From Mucilaginibacter sp. OK283 (lineage in GTDB: Bacteria > Bacteroidota > Bacteroidia > Sphingobacteriales > Sphingobacteriaceae): DNA of 64,000 nt. A program made the translations under genes and the position numbers. The notes beneath the pieces were generated by a model, which did no database searches, was not told the origin of the DNA, and worked only from the letters and a program-made list of their open reading frames with translations. The stretch is from contig NZ_FODR01000006.1 in assembly GCF_900110415.1 (NCBI RefSeq), positions 328,670 through 392,669 of the forward strand. Direction: 5' to 3'. Each line of letters opens with the position of its first letter. The first letter of the stretch is position 1. Shown here one piece after another: positions 16,291 through 26,544 of the stretch.

Positions 16291-19200
16291 ATGCAGTACA
16301 AAAAAATCAATAATCTTTTAGGCTGGCTTTGCTTTGTTATAGCTTCAATTACCTACATCTTAACATTAGAACCGTCAGTTAGTTTTTGGGACTGCGGTGA
16401 ATTTATTTCATGCGCCTATAGGCTACAGGTTGCTCACCAACCGGGGTACCCTGTTTTTGCCATGTTGGGCAAGTTGTTTTCATTACTTTCATTCGGCAAT
16501 AATGCTAAGGTGCCTTATTATACCAATATGGGGTCGGCTATCGCCAGCGGGGCTACCATTATGTTTTTATTTTGGACAATTACTGCATTAGCCAAAAAAT
16601 TATTACTCAATAAACGTGATGAAGAAGTTAGCCAAACAAACCTGATCATGATTATGGGTGCAGGCCTTGTTGGCGCGTTAGCATTTACTTATACGGATAC
16701 TTTCTGGTTTTCGGCCGTTGAAACCATTGTATTTGCTTTATCATCATTATGTACCGCTATTGTATTTTGGGCCATTTTAAAATGGGATGCACACGCCGAT
16801 GAAAAAGGCGCCGATAAATGGCTGGTTTTTATAGCCTATGTAATTGGTTTATCAATAGGTATTCACCTGCTTAATTTATTAACCATACCGGCTTTGGCCA
16901 TTGTTTATTTCTTCCGCAGGAGTAAAAATGTAAATGTAGGTAACGGAATATTGGCGTTTTTGGCCGGTATAGTTATCCTTGGCCTGGTACAGTACGGTGT
17001 TAGGGGATACACCATTAAATTTGCCGCCTACTTTGACCTTTTCTTTGTAAATACCTTGGGGCTGGGCTTTGGCAGCGGTGCATTCTTTTTTATGCTAATC
17101 ATCGTGGCTGCCCTTGTGTCGGGTATTATATATAGTATCCGTGCAAAAAAACCAACGCTTAACCTTGCTTTGTTGTGCCTCGCTTTCATTTATTTTGGAT
17201 ATGGCTCGTTTGCTTACATCCCCATCAGAGCTACGGCAAATCCCGATTTAAATAACTCGCACCCCGATAATGCATTTACCCTTTATGGTTACTTAAACCG
17301 TATCCAGTACGGCGAAAACCCTTTACTTTTTGGGCAGTATTATGATGCGCAGGTTACCGAACAAAAGGAGGGAAGCATCATTTATCGTAAAGGAAATACC
17401 AAATATGAAAATGCTGGCAAAAAAATTGAAACGGTATATGATCATACCACAATTTTGCCGCGTATGTACAGTACCGATCCGCAGGATGTTCAATTTTACA
17501 AAGAGTGGTTGCGCATTCCTGAGGGGCAGGCGCCAAATTTTGCCAACAACTTAAGCTGGATGTTTACCTGGCAAATGTACCAGATGTACTGGCGTTATTT
17601 TTTATGGAACTTTGTGGGCCGATACAATGACGCCGATGGCCAGCAAAGCATGGTAGCCATTGATGGTAATTGGACAACCGGAATATTTGATGGCGGCAGG
17701 CATTTGCCAAAATCAGTTACAGGAGCAGTAACCTATACGCCATTATATGCATTACCGCTCATTATCGGTTTAATAGGTGCTGCTTACCATTTTAACCGTA
17801 AAAAGAAAGATGCGCTGGTGGTATTGTTACTTTTCTTCTTTACCGGCCTTGCTATTGTATTATATGTTAATCAAGCCAATGTGCAGCCGCGCGAGCGTGA
17901 TTACTCCTATGTTGGCTCCTTTTATGCCTTTGCTATTTGGATAGGTTTAGGCGTTATAGCCATTGCCGAAAGCGCCCGTAAATTTATTGATGGCAAAACT
18001 GCTGCTTTAGCTTCAACTGCCGTGTGTTTATTGGCTGCACCCGTGTTGCTGGCAAGTAAGGAGTGGGGTGATCACGACCGCTCTACAAAAATGACACCGC
18101 ATGATATGGCTTATAACTACCTGATATCGTGCCCTAAAGATGCCATATTATTTACCTATGGCGATAATGATACCTACTCGTTATGGTACGATCAGGAAGT
18201 TGAAGGCATCAGGCCCGACGTACGCATCGTGAATCTGAGTTTATTTACCGGCGATTGGTACATACGCCAGATGCAGAAAAAGATGAATGAATCGGATCCT
18301 TTGCCTATTACCATGCCTTATGATAAATATAAAGAGGGTGTGCGCGATGCCATTTATTTTAACGACAAAAAATTAGACGGTCCGCAGGAAGTAAAAGAGG
18401 TTTTTGACTTTATAACATCTGATGATAAAGCCGCCCAGGTTGAATACCAAAGCGGCGATTTTGGAAATTACCTGCCTACCAAAAATTTAAAACTAACCAT
18501 AAACCCGGACCAGGTAGTAAAAATGGGAGTAGTAACGCCCGATCAAAAAAGCAGGCTTGCAAGCGTAATGGATTGGAAATTTCCGCCAAATTATGTAACC
18601 AAAGAGAACCTGGCGATATTGGATATACTTGCGCATAATAACTGGAAAAGGCCTATTTGTTTTACTACAACCATTGGCAACGAAAACCTGATTGGTTTAC
18701 AGCCATACCTGTATAAAGAAGGTTTTACTTACCATTTAATACCTTTCCAGAAAGACACCACCGTGCATGACCAGTTAAGTAAAACAAACACAATCGTGAT
18801 GTACAATAATGTGATGAACAAGTTTAAATTCGGGAACTTTAAAACCGCTAAATATCTTGATCACGAGTCAACGTCGATGTTTTACCCGGTAATGACTACC
18901 ACTTTTACCGATTTGATCCAGAATCTGATGAAGGAGGGGCATAACGACCTTGCTTTAAAAGTACTGCATAAATATGATCAGGAAATGCCCGACATTAACC
19001 CTTACATTGACATTGCCGGCCGTAAAATATTTTTGATACAAATGGCATTTCAATTAAATGATGTAGTTTTAGGTACCAAAATGGCAAACCATCTTGATGA
19101 GTACGTAACCGATCAGCTTGATTATAATTACCATTTGCTAACATCAAACGATAATACTTTGAGCACCCGCGATGTTCAAATAGGGTTACAAATATTAAAT

Positions 19201-19317
19201 GGCATGACAGATTTTGTTAAAGAAAATAATCAGCCTGCATTATTTAAGAAATTCGATGGCCAATTAAAGGATTACGTTAAAAAGTTTGCCCCATTGTTGG
19301 GCAATCAACAACAATAG
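16291..19317 (+). CDS. DUF2723 family polytopic membrane protein (TMEM260/glycosyltransferase-like)
   Basis: This 1008-residue inner-membrane protein opens with LLGWLCFVIASITYILTLEP, then SVSFWDCGEFISCAYRLQVA. The WDCGEFI with an acidic residue and HQPGYP loop is the hallmark of DUF2723, a family related to GT-C glycosyltransferases; a eukaryotic relative (TMEM260) is an O-mannosyltransferase. About ten transmembrane segments fill residues 1-600. RERDYSYVGSFYAFAIW follows, then a large soluble C-terminal part. By homology it may transfer a sugar from a lipid carrier to envelope proteins; this is inference. It has its own terminator. Confidence 0.9.
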   Translation: MQYKKINNLLGWLCFVIASITYILTLEPSVSFWDCGEFISCAYRLQVAHQPGYPVFAMLGKLFSLLSFGNNAKVPYYTNMGSAIASGATIMFLFWTITALAKKLLLNKRDEEVSQTNLIMIMGAGLVGALAFTYTDTFWFSAVETIVFALSSLCTAIVFWAILKWDAHADEKGADKWLVFIAYVIGLSIGIHLLNLLTIPALAIVYFFRRSKNVNVGNGILAFLAGIVILGLVQYGVRGYTIKFAAYFDLFFVNTLGLGFGSGAFFFMLIIVAALVSGIIYSIRAKKPTLNLALLCLAFIYFGYGSFAYIPIRATANPDLNNSHPDNAFTLYGYLNRIQYGENPLLFGQYYDAQVTEQKEGSIIYRKGNTKYENAGKKIETVYDHTTILPRMYSTDPQDVQFYKEWLRIPEGQAPNFANNLSWMFTWQMYQMYWRYFLWNFVGRYNDADGQQSMVAIDGNWTTGIFDGGRHLPKSVTGAVTYTPLYALPLIIGLIGAAYHFNRKKKDALVVLLLFFFTGLAIVLYVNQANVQPRERDYSYVGSFYAFAIWIGLGVIAIAESARKFIDGKTAALASTAVCLLAAPVLLASKEWGDHDRSTKMTPHDMAYNYLISCPKDAILFTYGDNDTYSLWYDQEVEGIRPDVRIVNLSLFTGDWYIRQMQKKMNESDPLPITMPYDKYKEGVRDAIYFNDKKLDGPQEVKEVFDFITSDDKAAQVEYQSGDFGNYLPTKNLKLTINPDQVVKMGVVTPDQKSRLASVMDWKFPPNYVTKENLAILDILAHNNWKRPICFTTTIGNENLIGLQPYLYKEGFTYHLIPFQKDTTVHDQLSKTNTIVMYNNVMNKFKFGNFKTAKYLDHESTSMFYPVMTTTFTDLIQNLMKEGHNDLALKVLHKYDQEMPDINPYIDIAGRKIFLIQMAFQLNDVVLGTKMANHLDEYVTDQLDYNYHLLTSNDNTLSTRDVQIGLQILNGMTDFVKENNQPALFKKFDGQLKDYVKKFAPLLGNQQQ

Positions 19318-19359
19318 GTTCGCCCAATCCTCTCTAAAGGGGGGCTTTTGATTTGCCTG

Positions 19360-19395
19360 ATAAAAGGAAGTTTTTCAAAAAAAACTTCCTTTTAT
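19360..19395 (+). terminator. Terminator after the DUF2723 gene
   Basis: ATAAAAGGAAGTTT (19360-19373) pairs perfectly with AAACTTCCTTTTAT (19382-19395). It lies 43 bp after the stop. Confidence 0.8.
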
Positions 19396-19539
19396 GGTTT
19401 TATAGAACTGTTTTCTTAACTACCTATCCGTGATCTAAACTCAAGGCTCTCCACTGGCAGATATTAAAGGATTGGGGCGGGGCCAATAATTAAATAAATA
19501 ATTATAAATCCGGTTCTTTTTTTTATTTTAATAGCCGGT

Positions 19540-22125
19540 ATGCAAAATTGTTTTAAACTATACTTAAACCTTATTACTGGTGCTTTGCTGTTGTTAATTA
19601 ATAAACAGTGTGTTATGGCGGCGGGTACACCCGTAGTGCACGTAACACCCAAACCCGGCTGGTTAAGTGTCTGTAAGCCTTATAACCAAAGACCGTCGGC
19701 ACGTACCATAGAAAAAGGTTATTTTTTTGCTCTTTTTGAACAGCAGGTGCATGTTGAGTTGCAGGCCAATTACCACCATGTAATTAAAGAGATAGTATCT
19801 GAAACAGGCATTCAAAATGCATCACAGGTTAATGTGAGTTTCGATCCCAGTTTCCAGCGTCTTGATTTTCATAACATCATTGTTTGGCGCAACAACAAGC
19901 CTATTAATCGCTTAAATGTATCTGCCTTTAAAGTAATTGCCGACGAACAGGATTTATCCAACTTTATTTACCAGGGTAGTTACTCGGCTTTGCTGATCCT
20001 TGACGACATTCGTAAAGGCGACAGGATTGAATATTCATATACACTAACCGGCCGCAACTCTATTTTTAATGGCAGGTTTTGCGATGATATCGCTTTTCAG
20101 TGGTACCAGCCTATAGCACATCAGTATACGGTGCTCATAGCGTCGGCACAAAGAAAATTGAATTTTAAGGCGATTAATGCCATACCTAAAGTGGCTATCA
20201 GCCAAACTGCTGGCTTAAAGCGGTACGAATATGAGGGTTTCCAGGTACCACCCGCGCGTGACGACGAAAACCAGCCTGCCTGGTACGAAAGCAGGCCCCG
20301 CGTACAGATCAGTGAATTTAATGGCTGGGCTGGCGTAGTAAATTGGGCATTAAGTATTAACCCGGCGGCAATCAATATTAAAGGCGAATTGGCACAGCGC
20401 ATTGCCGAGATTAAGGCAAAAACAGGTAACGACCAGGTAAAATATTTTCGCGAGGCGGTTAAAACCGTGCAAAATGAGGTGCGGTATATGGGCATCGAAA
20501 TGGGCCAATACTCGCATAAGGCAAATAATCCCGAAAAGGTATTTAAACAACGCTACGGTGATTGTAAAGATAAATCGTTATTACTGGTATCAATGCTGAA
20601 AGCCGATGGTATAGATGCAGCGATGGTGCTGGTAAATTCGAGCGTTAGGGCGCATATTGAAGATTACCTGCCAACTTACTATGCATTTGACCATGCTGTG
20701 GTTACTGCCAACGTAAAGGGCAAACAGGTTTGGGTTGATGCCACTATTGACTACCAGGGCGGCTCGGGTACCGATATTTATTTCCCTAATTATGGTAAAG
20801 GTTTGGTATTAAGAGCGGGTGATACTTCGCTTACTACCATACCACAATCCAAAACAGGTAAAGTGATTTTTAATGATATCTATAAAGTGAAAAACGACCA
20901 CGCGCCGGTGATGTTCACTGTAAAAACCACTTACACTTTAAACGAGGCTGATGATATCCGCAGCAGGCTTGCCTCGACAGGCATGGCCGAAACGGAGAAA
21001 AATTACCTGGATTATTATGCAAAAACATATACAAAAATCGAACAAAAAGACTCGATTACAGTGGATGACGATCTGGATAAAAATGTACTTACAACTACCG
21101 AAACCTATACTATAAAAGACTTTTTCCGGGTAGATACCGAGACCAATAAAAAATCGGCTGACTTATATGCCAACTACATTTCGCAGCAACTGCCATCGTT
21201 AAACGGAAGAATAAAAACGCCTGTGTCATTGAGTTACCCACTTGATTATGATTATACCATAAGCGTTATATTAAAAGGAGGCTGGGACATAACTGACAAA
21301 ACCAATGCAATTACAAGGGACTATTATAAATTTTCGTCTGATTACACATCTTCGGGCGATACGCTACAGCTTAATTACAAGCTTGCTTACTTAAAGGACA
21401 ATGTTCCTGTAGATAAACTGGACGAATTTAAAGAAGATATTAAAAAGCTTAACAGCGACGGACTTAGCTATAGTTTTAGTTACGGAGCCATCAGCGAACC
21501 CGGATCGAACATTAACAACCCGATGGTTATTTTTGCAGGCTTTTTGGTGGTTGGCCTGATTTTTTTAGGCGTATGGTTTTACCAGCGCGAAACACCGGCT
21601 ATTGTTGTTAGCTATGGATCAACGTTTATGCCTATTGGTGGCTGGCTCATATTGATAGCCATTGGCCTCGGGGCAACAGTCCTTAGCGTTGCCCGGAATC
21701 TTTACACCGGCAATTTTTTTGATATGGCTACCTGGAATTCCTTTGCTACCAGTAAATATGGCTTTAACCACAAACTTTTGTTGGTTGTTGGGGCCGGTGG
21801 CAATATTATACTCATGATGCTGGCTGTTTTTTGCCTTATCCTTTTATTAAATAAACGCGATATATTCCCTAAAGTTATTACCGGTTATTTTTTATATGTC
21901 TTGGGGTTTGGCGCTGTTTTTTACATCATATCATTAACCGTGCATGATGAAAAAGTTGTTTCGCAGTCTTTGTACTTTTTAATAAGGGCATGCCTTGTTT
22001 CTGCTATCTGGATCCCATATTTCAAAAGGTCTACCCGGGTAGAGGATACTTTTATTGTGCCTTATCCGCCTTACAATTACAGCTACGAAGGTCCCGATTC
22101 AAAATATCCAGCAACTAAAGACTAA
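19540..22125 (+). CDS. DUF3857/transglutaminase-like protein with C-terminal DUF2569 membrane domain
   Basis: This 861-residue protein has a signal or anchor segment (LITGALLLLINKQCVMAAG), then a DUF3857 domain (about 60-240; ILDDIRKGDRIEYSYTLTGR). A transglutaminase-like domain follows at about 285-430, with VRYMGIEMGQ, the catalytic Cys in RYGDCKDKSLLLVSML, His in FDHAVVTAN and Asp in WVDATIDYQ. After a long soluble stretch there are about five transmembrane segments (665-840), including GGWLILIAIGLGATVLSVAR, typical of DUF2569. The catalytic part should face the periplasm. It may act as a protease or cross-linking enzyme. It stands alone, with long gaps on both sides. Confidence 0.85.
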   Translation: MQNCFKLYLNLITGALLLLINKQCVMAAGTPVVHVTPKPGWLSVCKPYNQRPSARTIEKGYFFALFEQQVHVELQANYHHVIKEIVSETGIQNASQVNVSFDPSFQRLDFHNIIVWRNNKPINRLNVSAFKVIADEQDLSNFIYQGSYSALLILDDIRKGDRIEYSYTLTGRNSIFNGRFCDDIAFQWYQPIAHQYTVLIASAQRKLNFKAINAIPKVAISQTAGLKRYEYEGFQVPPARDDENQPAWYESRPRVQISEFNGWAGVVNWALSINPAAINIKGELAQRIAEIKAKTGNDQVKYFREAVKTVQNEVRYMGIEMGQYSHKANNPEKVFKQRYGDCKDKSLLLVSMLKADGIDAAMVLVNSSVRAHIEDYLPTYYAFDHAVVTANVKGKQVWVDATIDYQGGSGTDIYFPNYGKGLVLRAGDTSLTTIPQSKTGKVIFNDIYKVKNDHAPVMFTVKTTYTLNEADDIRSRLASTGMAETEKNYLDYYAKTYTKIEQKDSITVDDDLDKNVLTTTETYTIKDFFRVDTETNKKSADLYANYISQQLPSLNGRIKTPVSLSYPLDYDYTISVILKGGWDITDKTNAITRDYYKFSSDYTSSGDTLQLNYKLAYLKDNVPVDKLDEFKEDIKKLNSDGLSYSFSYGAISEPGSNINNPMVIFAGFLVVGLIFLGVWFYQRETPAIVVSYGSTFMPIGGWLILIAIGLGATVLSVARNLYTGNFFDMATWNSFATSKYGFNHKLLLVVGAGGNIILMMLAVFCLILLLNKRDIFPKVITGYFLYVLGFGAVFYIISLTVHDEKVVSQSLYFLIRACLVSAIWIPYFKRSTRVEDTFIVPYPPYNYSYEGPDSKYPATKD

Positions 22126-22374
22126 ATTATATTACAACTTAGTAACGTAATTTCGTGATTTAGCGATATATCAAGACTTCAGGAAAGAAAACTTTAATTA
22201 AGTATTTGAAAATTAGATATTTAATCAATGGTATAGGTTTAGCAAAGTAATTTAGGTTGTAAATCAATTTAGTCGTCATCAATTAATTATCAGCAATAAA
22301 TTAGCTTATAACATTAAATCGACAGCAAATAGGGATTTTTAGAATAAATTTGATTAATAATTACATTCAGGCCA

Positions 22375-23598
22375 ATGAAATTTCAACAGTTATTAGAAGA
22401 CGTCAAAAAATACGTGATATCTTATTTTGATGCCTACCAGGACCCCAACTTAATTTATCACGATCTTCAGCATACCAAAGATGTTGTAGCTGCCGCTACA
22501 AAAATTGCCAACCACTACCAGCTTAGCGATGAGGACTTTTTTGTTGTTGTAGCTGCCTCATGGTTTCACGATACCGGATATTTTACTGATAAAGCCGAAC
22601 ACGAGGCAAAGAGTATCAGCATAGCCGAGCATGAGCTTAAGCAGCTAAAAGTTACCGATGCGGTAATTGAAAAAGTAAAAGGCTGTATTATGGCTACCGA
22701 AATGCCACAGAAGCCCGTTGGCTTGTTACAGGAAATTATATGTGATGCCGATCTTTTTCATTTAGGAACCGATGATTTTAACGAACGCAGCAAACTGGTG
22801 CGTAAAGAAATAGAAAAGGTAAAAAACATTGTACTTGATAAAAACGTGTGGCGTCAAAAGAGTATCGAACTACTGCAATCGCACCGGTATTTTACCGATT
22901 ATTGCCGTCTGCTGCTTGGCGATCAGCAGCAAAAAAATCTGGATAAACTGATAGGCAAACAGGCGCTGGTAAAAGACAAAGCGCCTGCAATTGCTTTGGC
23001 CGAAGAAAGCGTTGTGACTGACACAGACGATGATAAGGCTGATACCGAAAAGCATGGTAAAAAACATAAAACGGATAAGCCTGAACGCGGTATCGAGACG
23101 ATGTTTCGCATTAGCTCAAGCAATCACCAGCGGTTGAGCGATATGGCCGACAATAAGGCACATATCATGATCACCGTGAACTCTATCATTTTATCGGCCA
23201 TTATTAGTTTGGTACTGCGGAAAATTGATGAACACTCCAACCTGCTGGTGCCAACCTTTATGCTGCTTGGGGTAAGTTTGCTCACCATCACCTTTTCTAT
23301 ACTGGCAACCCGGCCATCGATACCTAATGGGGTATTTACTCATGAGGATATCGAGAATAAAACCGTTAACCTTTTGTTTTTTGGTAATTTTTACCGTATG
23401 TCGCTCGAAAAATACAGCGAGGGCATGGTTAAAATGATGGACGACAGCGATTTCTTATACGGAAGCCTTATCCGCGATAATTATTCGCAAGGCGTGGTAT
23501 TGGGAAAAAAATACCGCTTGTTGCGTGCCTCGTACAATGTATTCATGTTTGGCCTTATTATTTCGGTAGTTGCGTTCATTATTTCGACACTGATCTAA
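22375..23598 (+). CDS. HD phosphohydrolase fused to Pycsar-effector-like membrane domain (DUF5706/PycTM)
   Basis: This 407-residue protein has two parts. Residues 20-190 are an HD domain with His29/His33, the HD pair in SWFHDTGYF (His65-Asp66) and a C-terminal Asp in ICDADLFHLG (about 124-126). HD domains hydrolyse phosphoesters, often of nucleotides. Residues 240-407 match the DUF5706 family called Pycsar system effector: SSNHQRLSDMADNKAHIMIT runs into a transmembrane hairpin (about 265-310), then FGNFYRMSLEKYSEGMVKM and a last membrane helix. In Pycsar defence such domains damage the inner membrane on sensing cCMP or cUMP. No cyclase is adjacent; ppk1 follows 37 bp later. A -7-like TAAATTTG lies at 22345-22352. 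Confidence 0.85.
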   Translation: MKFQQLLEDVKKYVISYFDAYQDPNLIYHDLQHTKDVVAAATKIANHYQLSDEDFFVVVAASWFHDTGYFTDKAEHEAKSISIAEHELKQLKVTDAVIEKVKGCIMATEMPQKPVGLLQEIICDADLFHLGTDDFNERSKLVRKEIEKVKNIVLDKNVWRQKSIELLQSHRYFTDYCRLLLGDQQQKNLDKLIGKQALVKDKAPAIALAEESVVTDTDDDKADTEKHGKKHKTDKPERGIETMFRISSSNHQRLSDMADNKAHIMITVNSIILSAIISLVLRKIDEHSNLLVPTFMLLGVSLLTITFSILATRPSIPNGVFTHEDIENKTVNLLFFGNFYRMSLEKYSEGMVKMMDDSDFLYGSLIRDNYSQGVVLGKKYRLLRASYNVFMFGLIISVVAFIISTLI

Positions 23599-23635
23599 AA
23601 CGGTAAGTACTATACCGTTACAAATATATCTACTT

Positions 23636-25675
23636 ATGGATCATTACTCATTTTTTGACAGGGATTTAAGCTGGCTGCTTTTCAATGAACGGATTTTGAT
23701 AGAGGCCGGAAAAGATACTTTGCCATTGATGGAAAGGGTAAATTTTCTCTCCATATTTTCGTCCAATTTAGACGAGTTTTACCGGGTACGGATGCCTGTA
23801 TTATTGGCCTTACATAACCTGGCCAAACACGGCAACAGCGAAAAAGAGGATGTATTGCTGGAAGCCCAGGAATTGATAGGCCATCAACAACAGAAATTCG
23901 GACATGTTTTTACCGGTGAGATTATACCTTTATTAAAAGCCAAAAAAATCACCCTGCTTTTTAACGAACCTATACCCAATGCAATTGCAGACAAGGTAAG
24001 CGACTACTTTTATAGCCAGGTTATGGCGTTTTTGCAACCTATAGACCTGGCTGATACCAAAAAGAATTTCTTCCCGGAAAATAACCGATTGTACTTTTTA
24101 GTGACCCTGCAAGCTGAGCACAAAACCGAACGCAACGTAATCCTTAATATTCCGTCAAACCAGCTGCCCCGGTTTTATAGCGTGAATACAGATGATGGTC
24201 AATACATTGTTTTTTTGGATGATATCATCAGGCACAACCTGGATAAGTTATTTAAAAACGAGGTGCTTACGGGCTGCTACAGCATAAAAATAACCCGTGA
24301 CGCCGAACTTGACCTGGACGACGAGTACCAGGGCGACCTATCTGAACAGGTTGAAAAACAATTACTAAAACGCGATCTGGGTATTGCCACCCGCTTTTTG
24401 CACCAACCGGGGATGCCTTTACGCACCCTGCATTTTATGACAGATAAATTTAATCTGCAAAGCTCGAGTGTAGTGGAAGGAGGAATGTACCACAACCTAA
24501 AAGATTTGTCGGGTTTACCTGTGAATAATTCTTCGTTGCGTAACACGCGATGGACTCCAATAACAGGCTATCATGTAAATGATATGGGATCGTTGTTTGA
24601 TCATATCGAAAAACAGGATTACATTTTTCATGCCCCATACCAATCTTACGATACCATCCTTCGTTTTTTTAACGAAGCCGCTACCGATGGTTCGGTTAAA
24701 GAAGTGTCTGTTACCCTGTACCGGGTGGCCAGCGAGTCGCGCATTGTAAATGCCCTTATAAGTGCCGCTAAAAATGGGAAAAAGGTGCGGGTTATGGTCG
24801 AACTGAAAGCCAGGTTTGATGAAGCCAACAACATTAAATGGGCAAAAAAAATGAAAGCCGCCGGTGTAGATATTATTTACAGCAATACTGCCTTAAAGGT
24901 TCATGCTAAAATTGCCTTGGTAAAAAGACATGTCGATGGCCGCGATAAATACTCCGGATTATTGGCAACGGGGAATTTTAACGAAAGCACCGCGGCCTTT
25001 TATACCGATCATATCATGATGACGGCAAATTCATCATTACTGCGCGAAATGGAGTTGCTGTTCATGTTTTTAGCAAAGGGTAAAAAATCGGCAGATGGCT
25101 ATCCAATTGATTTTAAGCACCTGCTGGTAGCCCAGTTTAATTTGCAGGGCCGTTTTTTAGAGTTGATTGAGCAGGAAATTGCCAACGCAAAACAAGGCCT
25201 GCCGGCATTTATCACTATAAAGTTAAACAACCTGGAGGAGCGTACGCTGATATCCAAACTGTATGAAGCTTCGCAGGCGGGCGTTAAAATTTCGCTGATA
25301 GTACGCAGTATTTGCTGCCTTATCCCTGGGGTAAAAGGAATGAGTGAAAATATCACCATAAGACGCATTGTAGATCGTTACCTGGAGCATGGCCGCATTT
25401 TTATTTTTCACAACAACGGCGATAAAAAAGTTTTTCTTGGTTCGGCCGATTGGATGAACCGTAATATTTACCGGCGGATAGAAGTTTGTTTTCCGGTTTA
25501 TAATGATAACATAAAGGCCGAGGTTTTGCAGTTGATTGATTTTCAGCTTAAGGATAATACACAGGCTGTTGCACTCGATGATGAGCTACGGAATATAAAA
25601 ATAAAGCCGGTGCCGCCTATGGTGCAATCGCAAAAGGCGATTTATGAATTTTTAAAATCGAAGCTCAATGATTAA
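23636..25675 (+). CDS. ppk1: Polyphosphate kinase 1
   Basis: This 679-residue enzyme polymerises ATP gamma-phosphate into polyphosphate reversibly. The N-terminal domain begins FFDRDLSWLLFNERIL. RMPLRTLHF-type and TGYHVNDMGSLFDHI segments precede the first catalytic His, in LKVHAKIALVKR at about 422. LLATGNFNESTAAFYTDH follows, and the second conserved His is in RIFIFHNNGDKKVFLGSADW at about 590. The length is normal for PPK1 (about 690). It lies between the HD/PycTM gene (37 bp) and a lipoprotein gene that it overlaps by 8 bp, so all are probably one transcript. Confidence 0.95.
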   Translation: MDHYSFFDRDLSWLLFNERILIEAGKDTLPLMERVNFLSIFSSNLDEFYRVRMPVLLALHNLAKHGNSEKEDVLLEAQELIGHQQQKFGHVFTGEIIPLLKAKKITLLFNEPIPNAIADKVSDYFYSQVMAFLQPIDLADTKKNFFPENNRLYFLVTLQAEHKTERNVILNIPSNQLPRFYSVNTDDGQYIVFLDDIIRHNLDKLFKNEVLTGCYSIKITRDAELDLDDEYQGDLSEQVEKQLLKRDLGIATRFLHQPGMPLRTLHFMTDKFNLQSSSVVEGGMYHNLKDLSGLPVNNSSLRNTRWTPITGYHVNDMGSLFDHIEKQDYIFHAPYQSYDTILRFFNEAATDGSVKEVSVTLYRVASESRIVNALISAAKNGKKVRVMVELKARFDEANNIKWAKKMKAAGVDIIYSNTALKVHAKIALVKRHVDGRDKYSGLLATGNFNESTAAFYTDHIMMTANSSLLREMELLFMFLAKGKKSADGYPIDFKHLLVAQFNLQGRFLELIEQEIANAKQGLPAFITIKLNNLEERTLISKLYEASQAGVKISLIVRSICCLIPGVKGMSENITIRRIVDRYLEHGRIFIFHNNGDKKVFLGSADWMNRNIYRRIEVCFPVYNDNIKAEVLQLIDFQLKDNTQAVALDDELRNIKIKPVPPMVQSQKAIYEFLKSKLND

Positions 25676-26540
25676 GGATATGCGCAACACATTGATGGCG
25701 GTTATTGTAGCGGGTATATTGTTAAGTATCTCTTGTGCCAGCAAAACAGGTACACAAGGCTACGATAGCCCCACCGGATACAACCTCAATAAACCTGTAA
25801 AATATTACATGCCCGATGGCTTGCTCGAAATTTCGGGCATAGCCTTTAACAATGGCAAAAGTGACTCGGTTTATGCCGAACAGGACGAAGATGGGAACAT
25901 TTATTACCTGAAACTGGGCGATAAGCAGGTTAACTACAGCAAATTTGGTAAAAAAGGCGATTATGAAGATATAGCTATTTGCCATAACCAGGTAATTATG
26001 CTGCGTAGCGATGGGGTGCTGTTCACATTTCCTTTTGGCCAGGTACGGAATAAAGAAATTCCTGGCGTTCAAAAATTAGAGGGGCTATTGCCCGAAGGTG
26101 AATATGAAGGTATGTATGCTGATGAAAAAAATGGCCTGGTATACCTGTTATGTAAACATTGCACCGACGACAAAACTACCAAAAGCAGCAGCGGCTATAT
26201 TTTGGCTTTACAGGCAGATGGCGCACTTAAACAGAGCGGAAGTTTCAACGTAGATGTAAAAACAATAGAAAAGCTAACCGGGAAAAAGAAGATTAGTTTC
26301 CATCCGTCAGCCTTAACTAAAAACAGCAAAACCAACGAATGGTATATTTTATCATCGTTTAATAAATTATTGGTGGTTGCCGATAACAACTGGAATGTAA
26401 AAGCAGTTTACAGTTTAGATCCTGTTATTTTCAACCAGCCTGAAGGAATTACATTTGATAATAAATACAACCTTTATATCTCAAACGAGGGCAGCAAAAC
26501 GGCTGCGGGTAATATCTTAAAATTTAATTATAGTAAATAA
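25668..26540 (+). CDS. Lipoprotein of SdiA-regulated/beta-propeller type
   Basis: This 290-residue protein carries a lipoprotein signal (VAGILLSISCAS, lipobox Cys at about 24), so it is membrane-anchored and exported. Downstream, ISGIAFNNGKSDSVYAEQDE, YEDIAICHNQVIMLRSDG and a late FNQPEGITFDNKYNLYISNE read as beta-propeller repeats like those of SdiA-regulated/esterase-like proteins. The start at 25668 overlaps ppk1 by 8 bp; an in-frame ATG at 25680 is an alternative. No enzymatic activity can be assigned. Its place between ppk1 and two phosphatases hints at an envelope phosphate role. Confidence 0.7.
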   Translation: MIKDMRNTLMAVIVAGILLSISCASKTGTQGYDSPTGYNLNKPVKYYMPDGLLEISGIAFNNGKSDSVYAEQDEDGNIYYLKLGDKQVNYSKFGKKGDYEDIAICHNQVIMLRSDGVLFTFPFGQVRNKEIPGVQKLEGLLPEGEYEGMYADEKNGLVYLLCKHCTDDKTTKSSSGYILALQADGALKQSGSFNVDVKTIEKLTGKKKISFHPSALTKNSKTNEWYILSSFNKLLVVADNNWNVKAVYSLDPVIFNQPEGITFDNKYNLYISNEGSKTAAGNILKFNYSK

Positions 26541-26544
26541 ACAC

